The notes under the pieces are model-generated. The model searched no databases. It was not told the origin of the DNA and worked only from the letters and a program-made list of their open reading frames with translations. A program made the position numbers and the translations under genes. This document shows, one piece after another, positions 16,179 to 25,389 of a stretch of DNA of 64,000 nucleotides (its first letter is position 1; every line of letters starts with the position of its first letter). The DNA is from Pseudomonas sp. BBP2017 (GTDB lineage: Bacteria; Pseudomonadota; Gammaproteobacteria; Pseudomonadales; Pseudomonadaceae), in assembly GCF_003024385.1 (NCBI RefSeq), contig NZ_PVZN01000013.1:1-64000 (forward strand), in the 5' to 3' direction.

Positions 16179-16583
16179 TCAGGCCTGACGCTGGTGCTTG
16201 TCGATCTGCTCGTGACGCTCCTGAGCTTCGATGCAGTACTTGGTGGTCGGACTGATCAACAGGCGCTTGAGGCCAATTGGCTCACCGCTGTCGTCGCACC
16301 AACCAAAGCTGTCGTCCCTGATTCGCTCCAGGGCCATCTCCAGTTGTGGCAACAGGCGCTGGTCGCGGTCGATAGCGTTGACCAACCAGGTACGCTCTTC
16401 TTCAACAGAGGCGGCATCTGCCGGATCTGCGGGAGTGTCCAGACTCTCGATAGCTATGCGGCTCTGTTCGATGCGCTCCTGGGTCTCGATTTTCATCGAC
16501 TGCAGCAACTTGGTGAAGAACGCATGTTGCTCGGCGTTCATGTAGTCATCGGCCGGCATGGCCAGCAACTTTTCCTTGGTCAT
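16179..16583 (-). CDS. DksA2-like TraR/DksA-family transcription factor lacking a complete zinc finger
   Basis: DksA proteins bind the RNA polymerase secondary channel and work with ppGpp. This 134-residue protein keeps the acidic coiled-coil tip motif DPADAAS (Asp53, Asp56) and the following EEE. In the zinc-finger region it has Cys96 and Cys117, but Ser99 and Ala120 replace the second and fourth cysteines (CDDS and CIEA). That pattern resembles the zinc-independent DksA2 of P. aeruginosa. I chose ATG 16583 with AGAGAAA upstream. It is a single gene with its own terminator. I saw no convincing Zur box in the upstream region. Confidence 0.85.
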   Translation of the reverse strand: MTKEKLLAMPADDYMNAEQHAFFTKLLQSMKIETQERIEQSRIAIESLDTPADPADAASVEEERTWLVNAIDRDQRLLPQLEMALERIRDDSFGWCDDSGEPIGLKRLLISPTTKYCIEAQERHEQIDKHQRQA

Positions 16584-16610
16584 CGATTTCTCTATGAAAA
16601 TAACGTGCAT

Positions 16611-16917
16611 TTAAGCGATTGGATTGCCATCACCGACAGTTCGCCGACGGCGGAATTCTTCAAGCACCCTACGGCACTCTATTTACGAGGGGCGGGAGTC
16701 TAAGGCGCCACGTCGTACTGGGCAACAAAAATGACAGCGCGACAGTCCGAAACGGGCTGGAATCCGCTAATCGGCCCCGTAGAAGTGCCTGCACGCTTTC
16801 CTGTGCGTGGCTGCTTACCCGCCCCTGCAGCATCGCGTAGGTGTTATCCCGCTACAACCCAGATGACCGACACGCTCGGTTGAATGAGCACTTCACCCAT
16901 TGTGGAGCCGCTCCCCC
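16611..16917. other. Intergenic region before the toxin-like gene
   Basis: These 307 bp have no gene I can support. They hold the divergent promoters of the DksA-like gene and of the toxin-like gene. No clear sigma70 or sigma54 element stood out, and there is no candidate immunity or chaperone gene here. Confidence 0.5.
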
Positions 16918-19900
16918 ATGAGTCTGCAAGAACGCCTCGCCCTCAACACCGACCTCAATTGCGCCGTTGCCCATCATTTCAGTCTGCGCCCAACCCTGTT
17001 CGAGGTGTGCGCCCGCCTCCTCGAAGAACAATGGTCGACGCGCAAGATCAGTCATCATGACCCGCGCCTGCTCTACCTGGTCAGCCTCGATAGCACACCA
17101 GAAAGGACCTACGTGCGCCCGTTGCAGCAAGCCCTGGCCGAGCGCTTTTGCCGCCATGCCACGCTCAACCTCACCACCGCAGAGGACTTCCTCAGCCTCA
17201 AAGAAGACGCTGACCCACACAGCGCCATAGACATCGACTTGCATGCTATTGAACAATTGATCAATGAATCCGGCCCTTTCCTGCTGGAGTATTACCAACA
17301 CGCCCTGGTAGCCTTCTGGGGCGAAGCAGACCGATCAGGGCTGACACCTTGGCAATGGTACACGGACTATCTCAGACAAAACTTCAAGTCCGCCATCGAC
17401 ACCGGCTTCGATGCCGGCACGCTGAGCCAGACCGCTGCGGCCATGGCCAGACTGATTTACAGCTACCCCACCCCCCAGGAACGTAGCGCCTGGCCCAATG
17501 CCAGCAAACTTGATCTGCAACAGCTCGAGCTGGACACCTCAGCCAGTGCCTACCTGGATGCCGATCTGGCCAGCGCACTGCTTCTCGAACATCCAGACAG
17601 TTCGCCGCAGCGTTCGGTCACGCTGATCTACACAACATCCGGGCAACTGGTACCGATAGCCTCACGTCAGGCGCTATTTGATGGGCTTGGTCGACTGTGG
17701 CCAGACAGGAGCGCCGTACGGCCGAAACTGCACCTGACGCACACACCAAGCAACAATTTCGAGACCCAAGCACAGGGTGTGCTGAATCAACAACTGCGGA
17801 CGATTAGGGTGTTGGCGCAGCAGTATCAATCCGAGTACAGCGCCGCGCTGATGAGTCTTGAGCTGGACCGCCTGAGTTCGATGATTGATTTGTGCAGCGC
17901 CGCAGAACAGAAGGCCCGTAAACAACTTTTCGAGCACCTGCCGGACTGGCTGCGTAATGCCAAGGGGGCACTCATGCGCCGCTATGGCGCGATGCTCCTT
18001 GATGCAGCACAGAGCTACGACGACGCTGCGGGACAATTCTGGCTTGACGGAATCGACGACGCCGAAACGTTCAGTTACCAGAAACTGGAGCGGCAAATCG
18101 AAATCGACCACCCAGGCAACAATCTGGCCGTTCGCGACATGGTGGTCATCAACCATCAGGTCGAAGCAGCGGCCATACCCGGCCAGGATTCACTGATCGT
18201 CGATGGCACAGTCCATCCTGTACGCTTCTCACTGGCTCGACTCGCCATCGGCAACCTAAGCCTGCTCCAACCCGGACGGGTTGAACTGGTATCGGCTTCG
18301 GGTCAGGCCTTGCCAACCTGGATGGACGAAAACTACCTGCGTCAACTGATCAGCAAGCTGGACATCGGCACGTCTTATCCGCAGATGCTCACGCACAATA
18401 TGCTCGACGATTCAGACCAGCGACAATTGCGCCAGCGGCTGTTCGACGCCCAGTTGCGCACCCAGATTCCTGCATTCGCCCTTGAGCTGCACCTGCGTGA
18501 CAAGAGCTTGAGCGATGCCGCTGCAAGCGGCATCAGCCAGGCGTTCCAAACGTTGCCAAGCCCCACGCCGGATGCCTGGGTGATACGGCCGATGGGCTTG
18601 ATCAGAGAGCCTGGCGCAACGTCGGACCTGCTGCACAATGCCTGGCTGATCGAAGCCGAAGACCCGGCCACAAGCCCTTGCGTGCTTTATCGTCCGATGC
18701 ATGCGCAGCCCTTGTTGGAGTTTTCAGATCGTTTGGCGTTGTTCGTCGCTATCAGTAGCCCGGGCGAACTGCAAGACGACCTGCTCCAGCGCCTGCCCGA
18801 ACAGTCTCGCCGGATCTACGCCCACGGTGGGTTCCTGGAGCCTCATCTGTACCGGTCCGTCGAGGACGATTTCACCGTACCGTTTGGTACCCCGGCACCG
18901 GCCAGGCTTTCGCTCGAAGCCCGACTCCCTGACATCGGTGCAAGCCTCTACCAGGCCTGTGTTGAAGAGACTATCCAGCACTTCAAGGCACAATCAGCCA
19001 GCACCGCAGCAACACGCTGGAAGCGTTGGCAAGCACTGGGCTGGCTACTGTTCAACACCCTTCTGCCACTGACGGGTAGCGTCCTGGCCAAGGCCGCCTG
19101 GCTCGTGCAAATGAGCGTTGCCCTGGCCGCCTACGTCAATGCCGATACCCAGAACGACCCGACCGGCAAGCGAATTGCGCTGATCAACTTGTTGGTCAAT
19201 GTCGCTGTGTTGCTGTTTTCTCAATCCTATCAAGGCTTGAGCCTGGACACACCGGTCGTGGAGCTATTGCCAGACATTCCTTCCGCTCCATCGTCAACCC
19301 CACTGATACCCGTCCAAGCCAGTGAGACGCCACTGGATTTCAGTTGGGCTCGCCCTGATCACACACTCAAAACCATGCAACGCGTGGCCTTGGAAAAGCT
19401 GCAGGCCAACGTTGCCCTGTCGCAATTGCACAGCCCGATACCAAGCGGTCCGCTGCGCGGACTGTTCCTGTACAACGATCAGCTCTGGGCGAGGCTGGAC
19501 AATCAGATCTACCGGGTCGAGATGGACCCCATGCGTGAACAACCCCGTATTGTTGGAGGCGATGACGCAGACGCACCTGGCCCTTGGTTGACCAGGGATG
19601 AGGCCGGTCGCTGGCAGTTTGATCTGGCGCTGCGGCTTCGCGCGGGCATGCCGCTGCGCAAGCAACTGGCACACGCAGCACAACAAGCGGCGCAAGCAAA
19701 CAGCGCATTGAAAGCCAAATTGGTGGTCAGTCTCAAGCAGTTGAAGGATGGGAAAGCTGAACGTGATCTGGCATTGGACCTGGCTGCGCGTATTACCGAG
19801 ACAAACCATCTACGCCAGGTACTGACCAAGACCCAGGGTTACGCCCAGTTCTTCACTGAGCTCCTGCGTATGCTGGAAGAAAGTAACGAGATCACTCCAT

Positions 19901-21459
19901 TCCCGGACTACAAGATCGTGAGGCCAACGGCGCTTTACGAATTGATACGCTGCGAACAGAGCAGCTATGGCTCACTGAAAAAGCTCTTTCTACCACTACG
20001 CGCGCAGATGCTGGAGCTGTCCGGCCAACAGGTCGCATCTGAAGCGCTTTCCGGCGCGGACAATGGCAGCGCCAGGGAACGCCTGGACACCATGGGGTCA
20101 ATGCTCGAACAACTGATCACCGCTACGCAGTCGATGACGCAGGCACGAAAACAGTTGAATCGTCTGGCCAGTCGGCAACAAGAACAAATTACCAAGCTCA
20201 ATGACTGGGTTCAGGCAAATCAGGAAAGTACCTCGGAGCATCTGATGTGGCGTTTCCTGCGGGTGGAAAACAACTTCAACCGTCTGAGCCTGCTGTACTC
20301 GCTGGACGACCCGGCAACCTACTGGCTGGATCGTGCCTGGAAAAACCTCAATCTGGGTATTGCACAGCAGCTGCGCCTGGCTGACCTTGAACAACCGGCT
20401 ATAGAGCTGAGTGTTCGCCTGCTGCGCAGCATTGAGGATCAGTTCAGTGCCACACTGCGACAACTGGACAATCTGAAATCGCTACTCCAAGAGCCCACCA
20501 TGCAACCGGTACTGACCCAACTGCACAGCCACGTGCAACAGATGGCCGATAGCGTGCACCAGGATCTTGCCGAGTTTCCCGACTACCCCCCCACCAGCAC
20601 GGTCAAGCAATTACGTAGCCAGGTCCCCGGGCTGATCGAGACCACGGGGCACGGCCTGCTGTTGGCGGAACCCAGGGCTGGCGATGACACACTGGTTGAC
20701 ATTCCAGGCCCGGACAACAAGACCCCGTCACGCACCTTTCGACATACGCAGGAAGACTGGGTCGAAGTGCCTAGCAGCCCCCGGCCCGCCCCTGCGCAGA
20801 GCACTTCACCTTCACTGAAGCGCTTGCTCAAGCGCGGCCGTATACGGTTAGCAAACGCCCACGCAGTACTGCTAAGCCTTCAAAAAGCAGACTCTGCGAG
20901 CTATCTGCCGGTCGAAATTGAAGAACTGCTTGAGCATCAGCAATCGCAACTGGAAGCTGAACGTGGAGCCATCGAGCAACGCTTGACCATCGCCAACCAG
21001 ACCGATGAGGCGGTGAGCACCGAGGATGCCGCGCTGACCATAAAGTCGCTCGATGAGTTGACCCAGACCCTGAAAACCCAAGCACTGAAGCTGCGAACTC
21101 AGGCCGCCTTAGTACAGAAACCGAGAATGGCAGAAGTGCAGTATCTGATCGATCATGGTCAGGTCCAGGTTCGTGCTGCAGGTCCGCGAACACAACTGGC
21201 CAAGGTCAAGGGACGCGCGGACGACTTTCTCGATGAGTACGAGATCCGTCACCAGAATGAGGGACTGTGGTATGCCCATTTCCACTATCCAGCCATGGAC
21301 ACACCACGCGAAAGCTTCATCGTTGGGCACCTGAAAACCGCCGCCCAACGACATGCCGCCGGCACGAGCATGACTGATGCCCGCACCGGCAAGCTCGTCG
21401 ATATCTACCGTGCGCCTATCACTTTGGCTTCGGCCGAAAGGTATTTCTTCAACCTGTAA
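16918..21459 (+). CDS. Very large toxin-like protein (dermonecrotic-toxin/DUF6543-type)
   Basis: This 1513-residue protein resembles the large Pseudomonas proteins named for a dermonecrotic-toxin N-terminal region (DUF6543, from memory). The segment NNFETQAQGVLNQQLRTIR near residue 280 is typical. Two hydrophobic stretches (about residues 706-742 and 755-775) could form a membrane-inserting hairpin, as in toxin translocation domains. Residues about 920-1150 and 1300-1400 are long charged helices, probably coiled coil. The C-terminal 100 residues (VQYLIDHGQVQVRAAG, FLDEYEIRHQNEGLWYAHFHY, YRAPITLASAERYFF) recur at the ends of related proteins. There is no signal peptide and no adjacent secretion or immunity gene. 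GGAG precedes ATG 16918. The activity is not assignable from sequence. Confidence 0.7.
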   Translation: MSLQERLALNTDLNCAVAHHFSLRPTLFEVCARLLEEQWSTRKISHHDPRLLYLVSLDSTPERTYVRPLQQALAERFCRHATLNLTTAEDFLSLKEDADPHSAIDIDLHAIEQLINESGPFLLEYYQHALVAFWGEADRSGLTPWQWYTDYLRQNFKSAIDTGFDAGTLSQTAAAMARLIYSYPTPQERSAWPNASKLDLQQLELDTSASAYLDADLASALLLEHPDSSPQRSVTLIYTTSGQLVPIASRQALFDGLGRLWPDRSAVRPKLHLTHTPSNNFETQAQGVLNQQLRTIRVLAQQYQSEYSAALMSLELDRLSSMIDLCSAAEQKARKQLFEHLPDWLRNAKGALMRRYGAMLLDAAQSYDDAAGQFWLDGIDDAETFSYQKLERQIEIDHPGNNLAVRDMVVINHQVEAAAIPGQDSLIVDGTVHPVRFSLARLAIGNLSLLQPGRVELVSASGQALPTWMDENYLRQLISKLDIGTSYPQMLTHNMLDDSDQRQLRQRLFDAQLRTQIPAFALELHLRDKSLSDAAASGISQAFQTLPSPTPDAWVIRPMGLIREPGATSDLLHNAWLIEAEDPATSPCVLYRPMHAQPLLEFSDRLALFVAISSPGELQDDLLQRLPEQSRRIYAHGGFLEPHLYRSVEDDFTVPFGTPAPARLSLEARLPDIGASLYQACVEETIQHFKAQSASTAATRWKRWQALGWLLFNTLLPLTGSVLAKAAWLVQMSVALAAYVNADTQNDPTGKRIALINLLVNVAVLLFSQSYQGLSLDTPVVELLPDIPSAPSSTPLIPVQASETPLDFSWARPDHTLKTMQRVALEKLQANVALSQLHSPIPSGPLRGLFLYNDQLWARLDNQIYRVEMDPMREQPRIVGGDDADAPGPWLTRDEAGRWQFDLALRLRAGMPLRKQLAHAAQQAAQANSALKAKLVVSLKQLKDGKAERDLALDLAARITETNHLRQVLTKTQGYAQFFTELLRMLEESNEITPFPDYKIVRPTALYELIRCEQSSYGSLKKLFLPLRAQMLELSGQQVASEALSGADNGSARERLDTMGSMLEQLITATQSMTQARKQLNRLASRQQEQITKLNDWVQANQESTSEHLMWRFLRVENNFNRLSLLYSLDDPATYWLDRAWKNLNLGIAQQLRLADLEQPAIELSVRLLRSIEDQFSATLRQLDNLKSLLQEPTMQPVLTQLHSHVQQMADSVHQDLAEFPDYPPTSTVKQLRSQVPGLIETTGHGLLLAEPRAGDDTLVDIPGPDNKTPSRTFRHTQEDWVEVPSSPRPAPAQSTSPSLKRLLKRGRIRLANAHAVLLSLQKADSASYLPVEIEELLEHQQSQLEAERGAIEQRLTIANQTDEAVSTEDAALTIKSLDELTQTLKTQALKLRTQAALVQKPRMAEVQYLIDHGQVQVRAAGPRTQLAKVKGRADDFLDEYEIRHQNEGLWYAHFHYPAMDTPRESFIVGHLKTAAQRHAAGTSMTDARTGKLVDIYRAPITLASAERYFFNL

Positions 21460-21474
21460 CAACACAGGAGGCTG

Positions 21475-22248
21475 TCAACGGTCCTTGAACTGCGCTTCAC
21501 GCTTGGCGATGAACGCCGCCATGCCTTCCTTCTGGTCTTCGGTCGCGAAGGCGGCATGGAACACCCGGCGTTCGAAGCGCACGCCTTCTGCCAGGTTGAC
21601 CTCGAAGGCGCGGTTGACGCTTTCCTTGACCATCATGGTCATCGGGATCGACTTGCTGGCGATGGTTGCCGCCACCTTCAAGGCTTCTTCGAGCAACTCG
21701 GCCTGTGGTACTACACGTGCCACCAGACCGGCCCGTTCGGCCTCCTCGGCGCCCATCAGACGACCACTCAAGCACAATTCCATCGCTTTGGCCTTGCCTA
21801 CGGCCCGGGTCAGACGCTGTGTCCCCCCCATGCCGGGCAACACACCAAGGTTGATTTCCGGCTGGCCGAATTTGGCATTGTCGGCGGCGAGAATGAAGTC
21901 GCACATCATCGCCAGCTCGCAACCGCCGCCGAGGGCAAAACCGGATACCGCAGCGATGATCGGCTTGCGGCGGTTGGCGATACGGTCGGCATCGCTGAAC
22001 AGGTCATCGACATAGATCTGTGGGTAACGCAGGTCAGCCATTTCCTTGATATCAGCGCCTGCGGCAAAAGCCTTGGCCGAACCGGTAAGCACCACGCAAC
22101 CGATATTCGGGTTGGCCTCCAGCTGATCCAGGGCCTGATTGATCTCGCCAACAATCTGCGCATTGAGCGCATTGAGCGCCTGCGGCCGGTTGAGGGTAAT
22201 CAGGCCGACCTTGCCGTGGATGTCCAGCAAAATGGTTTCAAATGACAT
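21475..22248 (-). CDS. Enoyl-CoA hydratase
   Basis: This 257-residue crotonase-family enzyme adds water to 2-enoyl-CoA. Oxyanion-hole and catalytic segments are visible: [31 protein letters not shown] and [21 protein letters not shown] with the catalytic glutamates. It is the last gene of the operon at 27042-21475; GGGAG precedes ATG 22248, 14 bp after the dehydrogenase stop. In KT2440 the counterpart is, from memory, PP_2217 (fadB1x). It converges on the toxin-like gene with 15 bp between the stops and no terminator between them. Confidence 0.93.
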   Translation of the reverse strand: MSFETILLDIHGKVGLITLNRPQALNALNAQIVGEINQALDQLEANPNIGCVVLTGSAKAFAAGADIKEMADLRYPQIYVDDLFSDADRIANRRKPIIAAVSGFALGGGCELAMMCDFILAADNAKFGQPEINLGVLPGMGGTQRLTRAVGKAKAMELCLSGRLMGAEEAERAGLVARVVPQAELLEEALKVAATIASKSIPMTMMVKESVNRAFEVNLAEGVRFERRVFHAAFATEDQKEGMAAFIAKREAQFKDR

Positions 22249-22262
22249 GCAAGCTGCTCCCT

Positions 22263-23390
22263 TCAAAGATTGCGCGCAATAACCATGCGCTGAATATCGC
22301 TGGTGCCTTCGTAGATCTGGCAAACCCGCACATCGCGGTAAATACGCTCCAGCGGAAAGTCACTCAGATAGCCATAACCGCCGAGGGTCTGCAAGGCATC
22401 CGAGCAGACCTTTTCGGCCATTTCCGAGGCAAACAGCTTGGCCATCGAGGCTTCGACCAGCGCCGGGCGCCCGGCATCACGCAGTGCTGCGGCATGCAAG
22501 ACCATCTGCCGGGCAACAGCGACACGGGTAGCCATGTCGGCCAGGCGGAAGGCCACGGCCTGATGCTCGATCAGCGCTTTACCAAAACTCTGGCGCTCAC
22601 GCGCATAGTCGCGGGCCACTTCAAAAGCCGCACGGGCCATGCCCACCGACTGCGATGCGATACCGATACGGCCACCTTCAAGGTTGGCCAGCGCGATCTT
22701 GTAGCCTTCGCCTTCCTCGCCCAGGCGGTTGGCAACCGGCACCCGCACATCGTCGAACACGATCTGGCAGGTGTCAGAAGCGTGCTGGCCGAGTTTGTCC
22801 TCGACCCGGGCAACCTGATAGCCAGGCGAGTCGGTCGGGACGATAAAGGCGCTGATGCCGCGTTTGCCGGCTTGCGGATCAGTCACTGCAAAGACGATCA
22901 CTACCCCGGCGTTCTGCCCTGAGGTGATGAACTGCTTGCAACCGTTCAGTACGTAATGATCTCCCTCGCGGCGGGCGCGGGTTTTCAGGCTGCTGGCATC
23001 AGAACCGGCTTGTGGTTCGGTCAGAGCGAAGGCACCGAGCATTGCGCCGCTGGCCAGAGGCGTGAGGAACTGCTGCTTCTGCGCGTCATTGCCAAACTTG
23101 AGGATCGGCACACACCCCACCGAGTTGTGTACGCTCATAATGGTCGAGCAAGCGCCATCGCCAGCGGCAATCTCTTCCAGCGCCATCGCATATGCCACGT
23201 AGCCGGTATCGCTACCACCCCACTGCTCTGGCACCAGCATGCCGAACAGCCCCAGTTCGGCCATCTCCTGGATCGCTTCCTTGGGAAAGCGATGCTCACG
23301 GTCCCACTGTTCGGCAAACGGGCGCAGGCGTTCCTGAGCGAACTGACGGACCGCGTCACTGATTTGCTGTTGTTCGTCATTGACTAGCAT
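22263..23390 (-). CDS. Short/branched-chain acyl-CoA dehydrogenase
   Basis: This 375-residue FAD enzyme makes the 2,3-double bond of short or branched acyl-CoA. Conserved segments are [25 protein letters not shown]-like [41 protein letters not shown] and [22 protein letters not shown] (with the C-terminal Arg/[10 protein letters not shown]). GAGGTG precedes ATG 23390. It is coupled closely to the thiolase (8 bp) and hydratase (14 bp). Context fits 2-methylbutyryl-CoA or similar short acyl-CoA oxidation. Confidence 0.92.
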   Translation of the reverse strand: MLVNDEQQQISDAVRQFAQERLRPFAEQWDREHRFPKEAIQEMAELGLFGMLVPEQWGGSDTGYVAYAMALEEIAAGDGACSTIMSVHNSVGCVPILKFGNDAQKQQFLTPLASGAMLGAFALTEPQAGSDASSLKTRARREGDHYVLNGCKQFITSGQNAGVVIVFAVTDPQAGKRGISAFIVPTDSPGYQVARVEDKLGQHASDTCQIVFDDVRVPVANRLGEEGEGYKIALANLEGGRIGIASQSVGMARAAFEVARDYARERQSFGKALIEHQAVAFRLADMATRVAVARQMVLHAAALRDAGRPALVEASMAKLFASEMAEKVCSDALQTLGGYGYLSDFPLERIYRDVRVCQIYEGTSDIQRMVIARNL

Positions 23391-23398
23391 GGTGCACC

Positions 23399-24592
23399 TC
23401 AGTACAGACACTCAACGGCCATGGCGGTTGCTTCACCGCCACCGATGCAGATCGCCGCAACACCGCGGCGCAGGCCTTTCTGGCGCAGGGCGGCGAGCAA
23501 GGTCACGAGAATGCGCGCACCCGACGCGCCGATCGGATGGCCCAGGGCGCAGGCGCCACCATGGATGTTGACCTTGTCGTGCGGCAGATCCAGGTGCTTC
23601 ATCGCCGCCAGAGTGACCACGGCAAAAGCCTCGTTGATTTCGAACAGGTCGACCTCGGCCAGGTTCCAGCCGGTGCGCTTGATCAGTTTGTCGATGGCAC
23701 CAATCGGTGCCGTCGGGAACAACGCCGGGGTGTCGGCAAAGGCAGCGTGACCATGGATCACTGCCAGTGGTTTGAGCCCCTGCTGTTCAGCCTGGGAACG
23801 GCGCATCAGTACCAGGGCCGCAGCGCCGTCGGAAATGGAGCTGGAGTTGGCGGCCGTGACTGTACCGCCGTCACGGAACGCCGGTTTGAGCTGGGGAATC
23901 TTGTCCAGGCGCGCTTTAGGCGGCTGCTCGTCGTCACTGACCAGACGTTGCGTCTTGCCCTCGGTCACTTCTACCGGCACGATTTCGCTGGCAAAGCTGC
24001 CGTCCTTGATCGCCTGCTGGGCGCGAGTCAGCGAGGCAATGGCGAAATCATCCTGCTGCTGACGGGTAAAGCCGTTGCCCTCGGCGCAGTCTTCGGCAAA
24101 GGTTCCCATCAGCCGGCCCTTGTCGTAGGCATCTTCCAAGCCGTCAAAAAACATATGGTCGATGATCTTGCCATGGCCCATGCGGTAGCCGCTGCGCGCC
24201 TTGTCCAGCAGGTACGGGGCGTTGGACATACTTTCCATGCCACCCGCCACTACCACATCGGCGCTGCCGGCCAGCAGCAGGTCGTGCGCCATGATCGCCG
24301 CCTGCATGCCCGAACCGCACATTTTGTTCAGGGTGGTGCAAGTGGTGCTCTTGCTCAGTCCGGCGCCCAACGCCGCCTGGCGGGCTGGCGCCTGGCCCAG
24401 TCCCGCTGGCAGCACGCAGCCGAACAGCACTTGTTCGACGCTATCGGGGGCAACCCCGGCACGCTCGACCGCAGCACGGATGGCAGCAGCGCCCAGTTGT
24501 GGAGCGCTAAGGCTTTTCAGGTCGCCTTGCAGACCGCCCATGGGCGTGCGCACGGCGCTGACGATTACAATCGGATCATTGGCGAGGGTCAT
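23399..24592 (-). CDS. Acetyl-CoA acetyltransferase (thiolase)
   Basis: This 397-residue thiolase cleaves 3-oxoacyl-CoA with CoA. The active-site cysteine lies in [11 protein letters not shown], the conserved His in [16 protein letters not shown] and the second Cys in [11 protein letters not shown]. Length and motifs are standard. GCAGGAG precedes the ATG. It lies 17 bp after the SDR gene in the operon. In KT2440 the counterpart is PP_2215 (fadAx), from memory. With an isoleucine-type pathway it would cleave 2-methylacetoacetyl-CoA to acetyl-CoA and propionyl-CoA. Confidence 0.94.
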   Translation of the reverse strand: MTLANDPIVIVSAVRTPMGGLQGDLKSLSAPQLGAAAIRAAVERAGVAPDSVEQVLFGCVLPAGLGQAPARQAALGAGLSKSTTCTTLNKMCGSGMQAAIMAHDLLLAGSADVVVAGGMESMSNAPYLLDKARSGYRMGHGKIIDHMFFDGLEDAYDKGRLMGTFAEDCAEGNGFTRQQQDDFAIASLTRAQQAIKDGSFASEIVPVEVTEGKTQRLVSDDEQPPKARLDKIPQLKPAFRDGGTVTAANSSSISDGAAALVLMRRSQAEQQGLKPLAVIHGHAAFADTPALFPTAPIGAIDKLIKRTGWNLAEVDLFEINEAFAVVTLAAMKHLDLPHDKVNIHGGACALGHPIGASGARILVTLLAALRQKGLRRGVAAICIGGGEATAMAVECLY

Positions 24593-24609
24593 GTTAGCTA
24601 CTCCTGCAA

Positions 24610-25377
24610 TTACTTGGCGGCCATACGCAAGGCGCCGTCAAGACGGATCACCTCGCCATTGAGCATGCTGTTTTCGATGATATGCCGCGCCAGCGCAGCG
24701 TATTCCTGTGGACGGCCGAGGCGTGGCGGGAACGGTACTCCGGCAGCCAGCGAGTCGCGTACTTCCTGGGTCATGCCAGCCATCATCGGGGTCTCGAAAA
24801 TACCCGGGGCGATGGTCATTACGCGGATGCCAAAGCGCGCCAGCTCACGCGCCGCTGGCAGGGTCAGGCTGGCGATCGCCCCCTTGGACGCGGCGTAGGC
24901 TGCCTGACCGATTTGCCCGTCGTAGGCGGCAATCGAGGCGGTATTGATGATCACCCCACGCTCACCATCGGCAGCCGCTTCGCCTTCGGCCATGGCCGCA
25001 GCGACCAGGCGCAGCAGGTTGAAGCTGCCAATCAGGTTGACATTGATCACCCGGCTGAAGCTTTCCAGACCGTGCGGGCCGTTCTTGCCCAGGACCTTCT
25101 CGGCGCCGACGATGCCTGCGCAGTTGACCAGCCCGTGGAGACTGCCGAAAGCGCCAATGGCAGCATCCACCGCAGCCTTGGCGGCGGCTTCCTGGCTGAT
25201 GTCGGCGACCGCAAAGCGCGCCTTGGCGCCCAGTTCCTGGGCCTTGGCGGCTACGGCTTCGGCATTGAGGTCGACCAGCATCACCTGAGCACCGGCCTCG
25301 ATGAGCATCTGCGCGGTAGCAGCTCCCAGACCTGAGGCGGCGCCGCTGACGATGAAGTTCTTGTTGGCAATCTGCAT
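24610..25377 (-). CDS. SDR 3-hydroxyacyl-CoA dehydrogenase (type II / 2-methyl-3-hydroxybutyryl-CoA type)
   Basis: This 255-residue short-chain dehydrogenase has the NAD-binding GAASGLGAA motif (residues 12-20), Asp in MLVDLN (which favours NAD), NCAG, and the catalytic Ser and YAASKG. The fold with the long [18 protein letters not shown] region resembles mammalian HSD17B10, which acts on 2-methyl-3-hydroxybutyryl-CoA in isoleucine degradation. It sits between the acyl-CoA synthetase (12 bp) and thiolase (17 bp) genes. From memory, KT2440 PP_2214 is the counterpart with a reported role in isoleucine catabolism. Confidence 0.92.
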   Translation of the reverse strand: MQIANKNFIVSGAASGLGAATAQMLIEAGAQVMLVDLNAEAVAAKAQELGAKARFAVADISQEAAAKAAVDAAIGAFGSLHGLVNCAGIVGAEKVLGKNGPHGLESFSRVINVNLIGSFNLLRLVAAAMAEGEAAADGERGVIINTASIAAYDGQIGQAAYAASKGAIASLTLPAARELARFGIRVMTIAPGIFETPMMAGMTQEVRDSLAAGVPFPPRLGRPQEYAALARHIIENSMLNGEVIRLDGALRMAAK

Positions 25378-25389
25378 GATGGTCTTTCC

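Noticed and set aside
16583-16620. Possible Zur box upstream of the DksA-like gene
   Set aside because: The stretch GTTATTTTCATAG is only weakly similar to GTTATnnnATAAC-type sites and lacks the second half.
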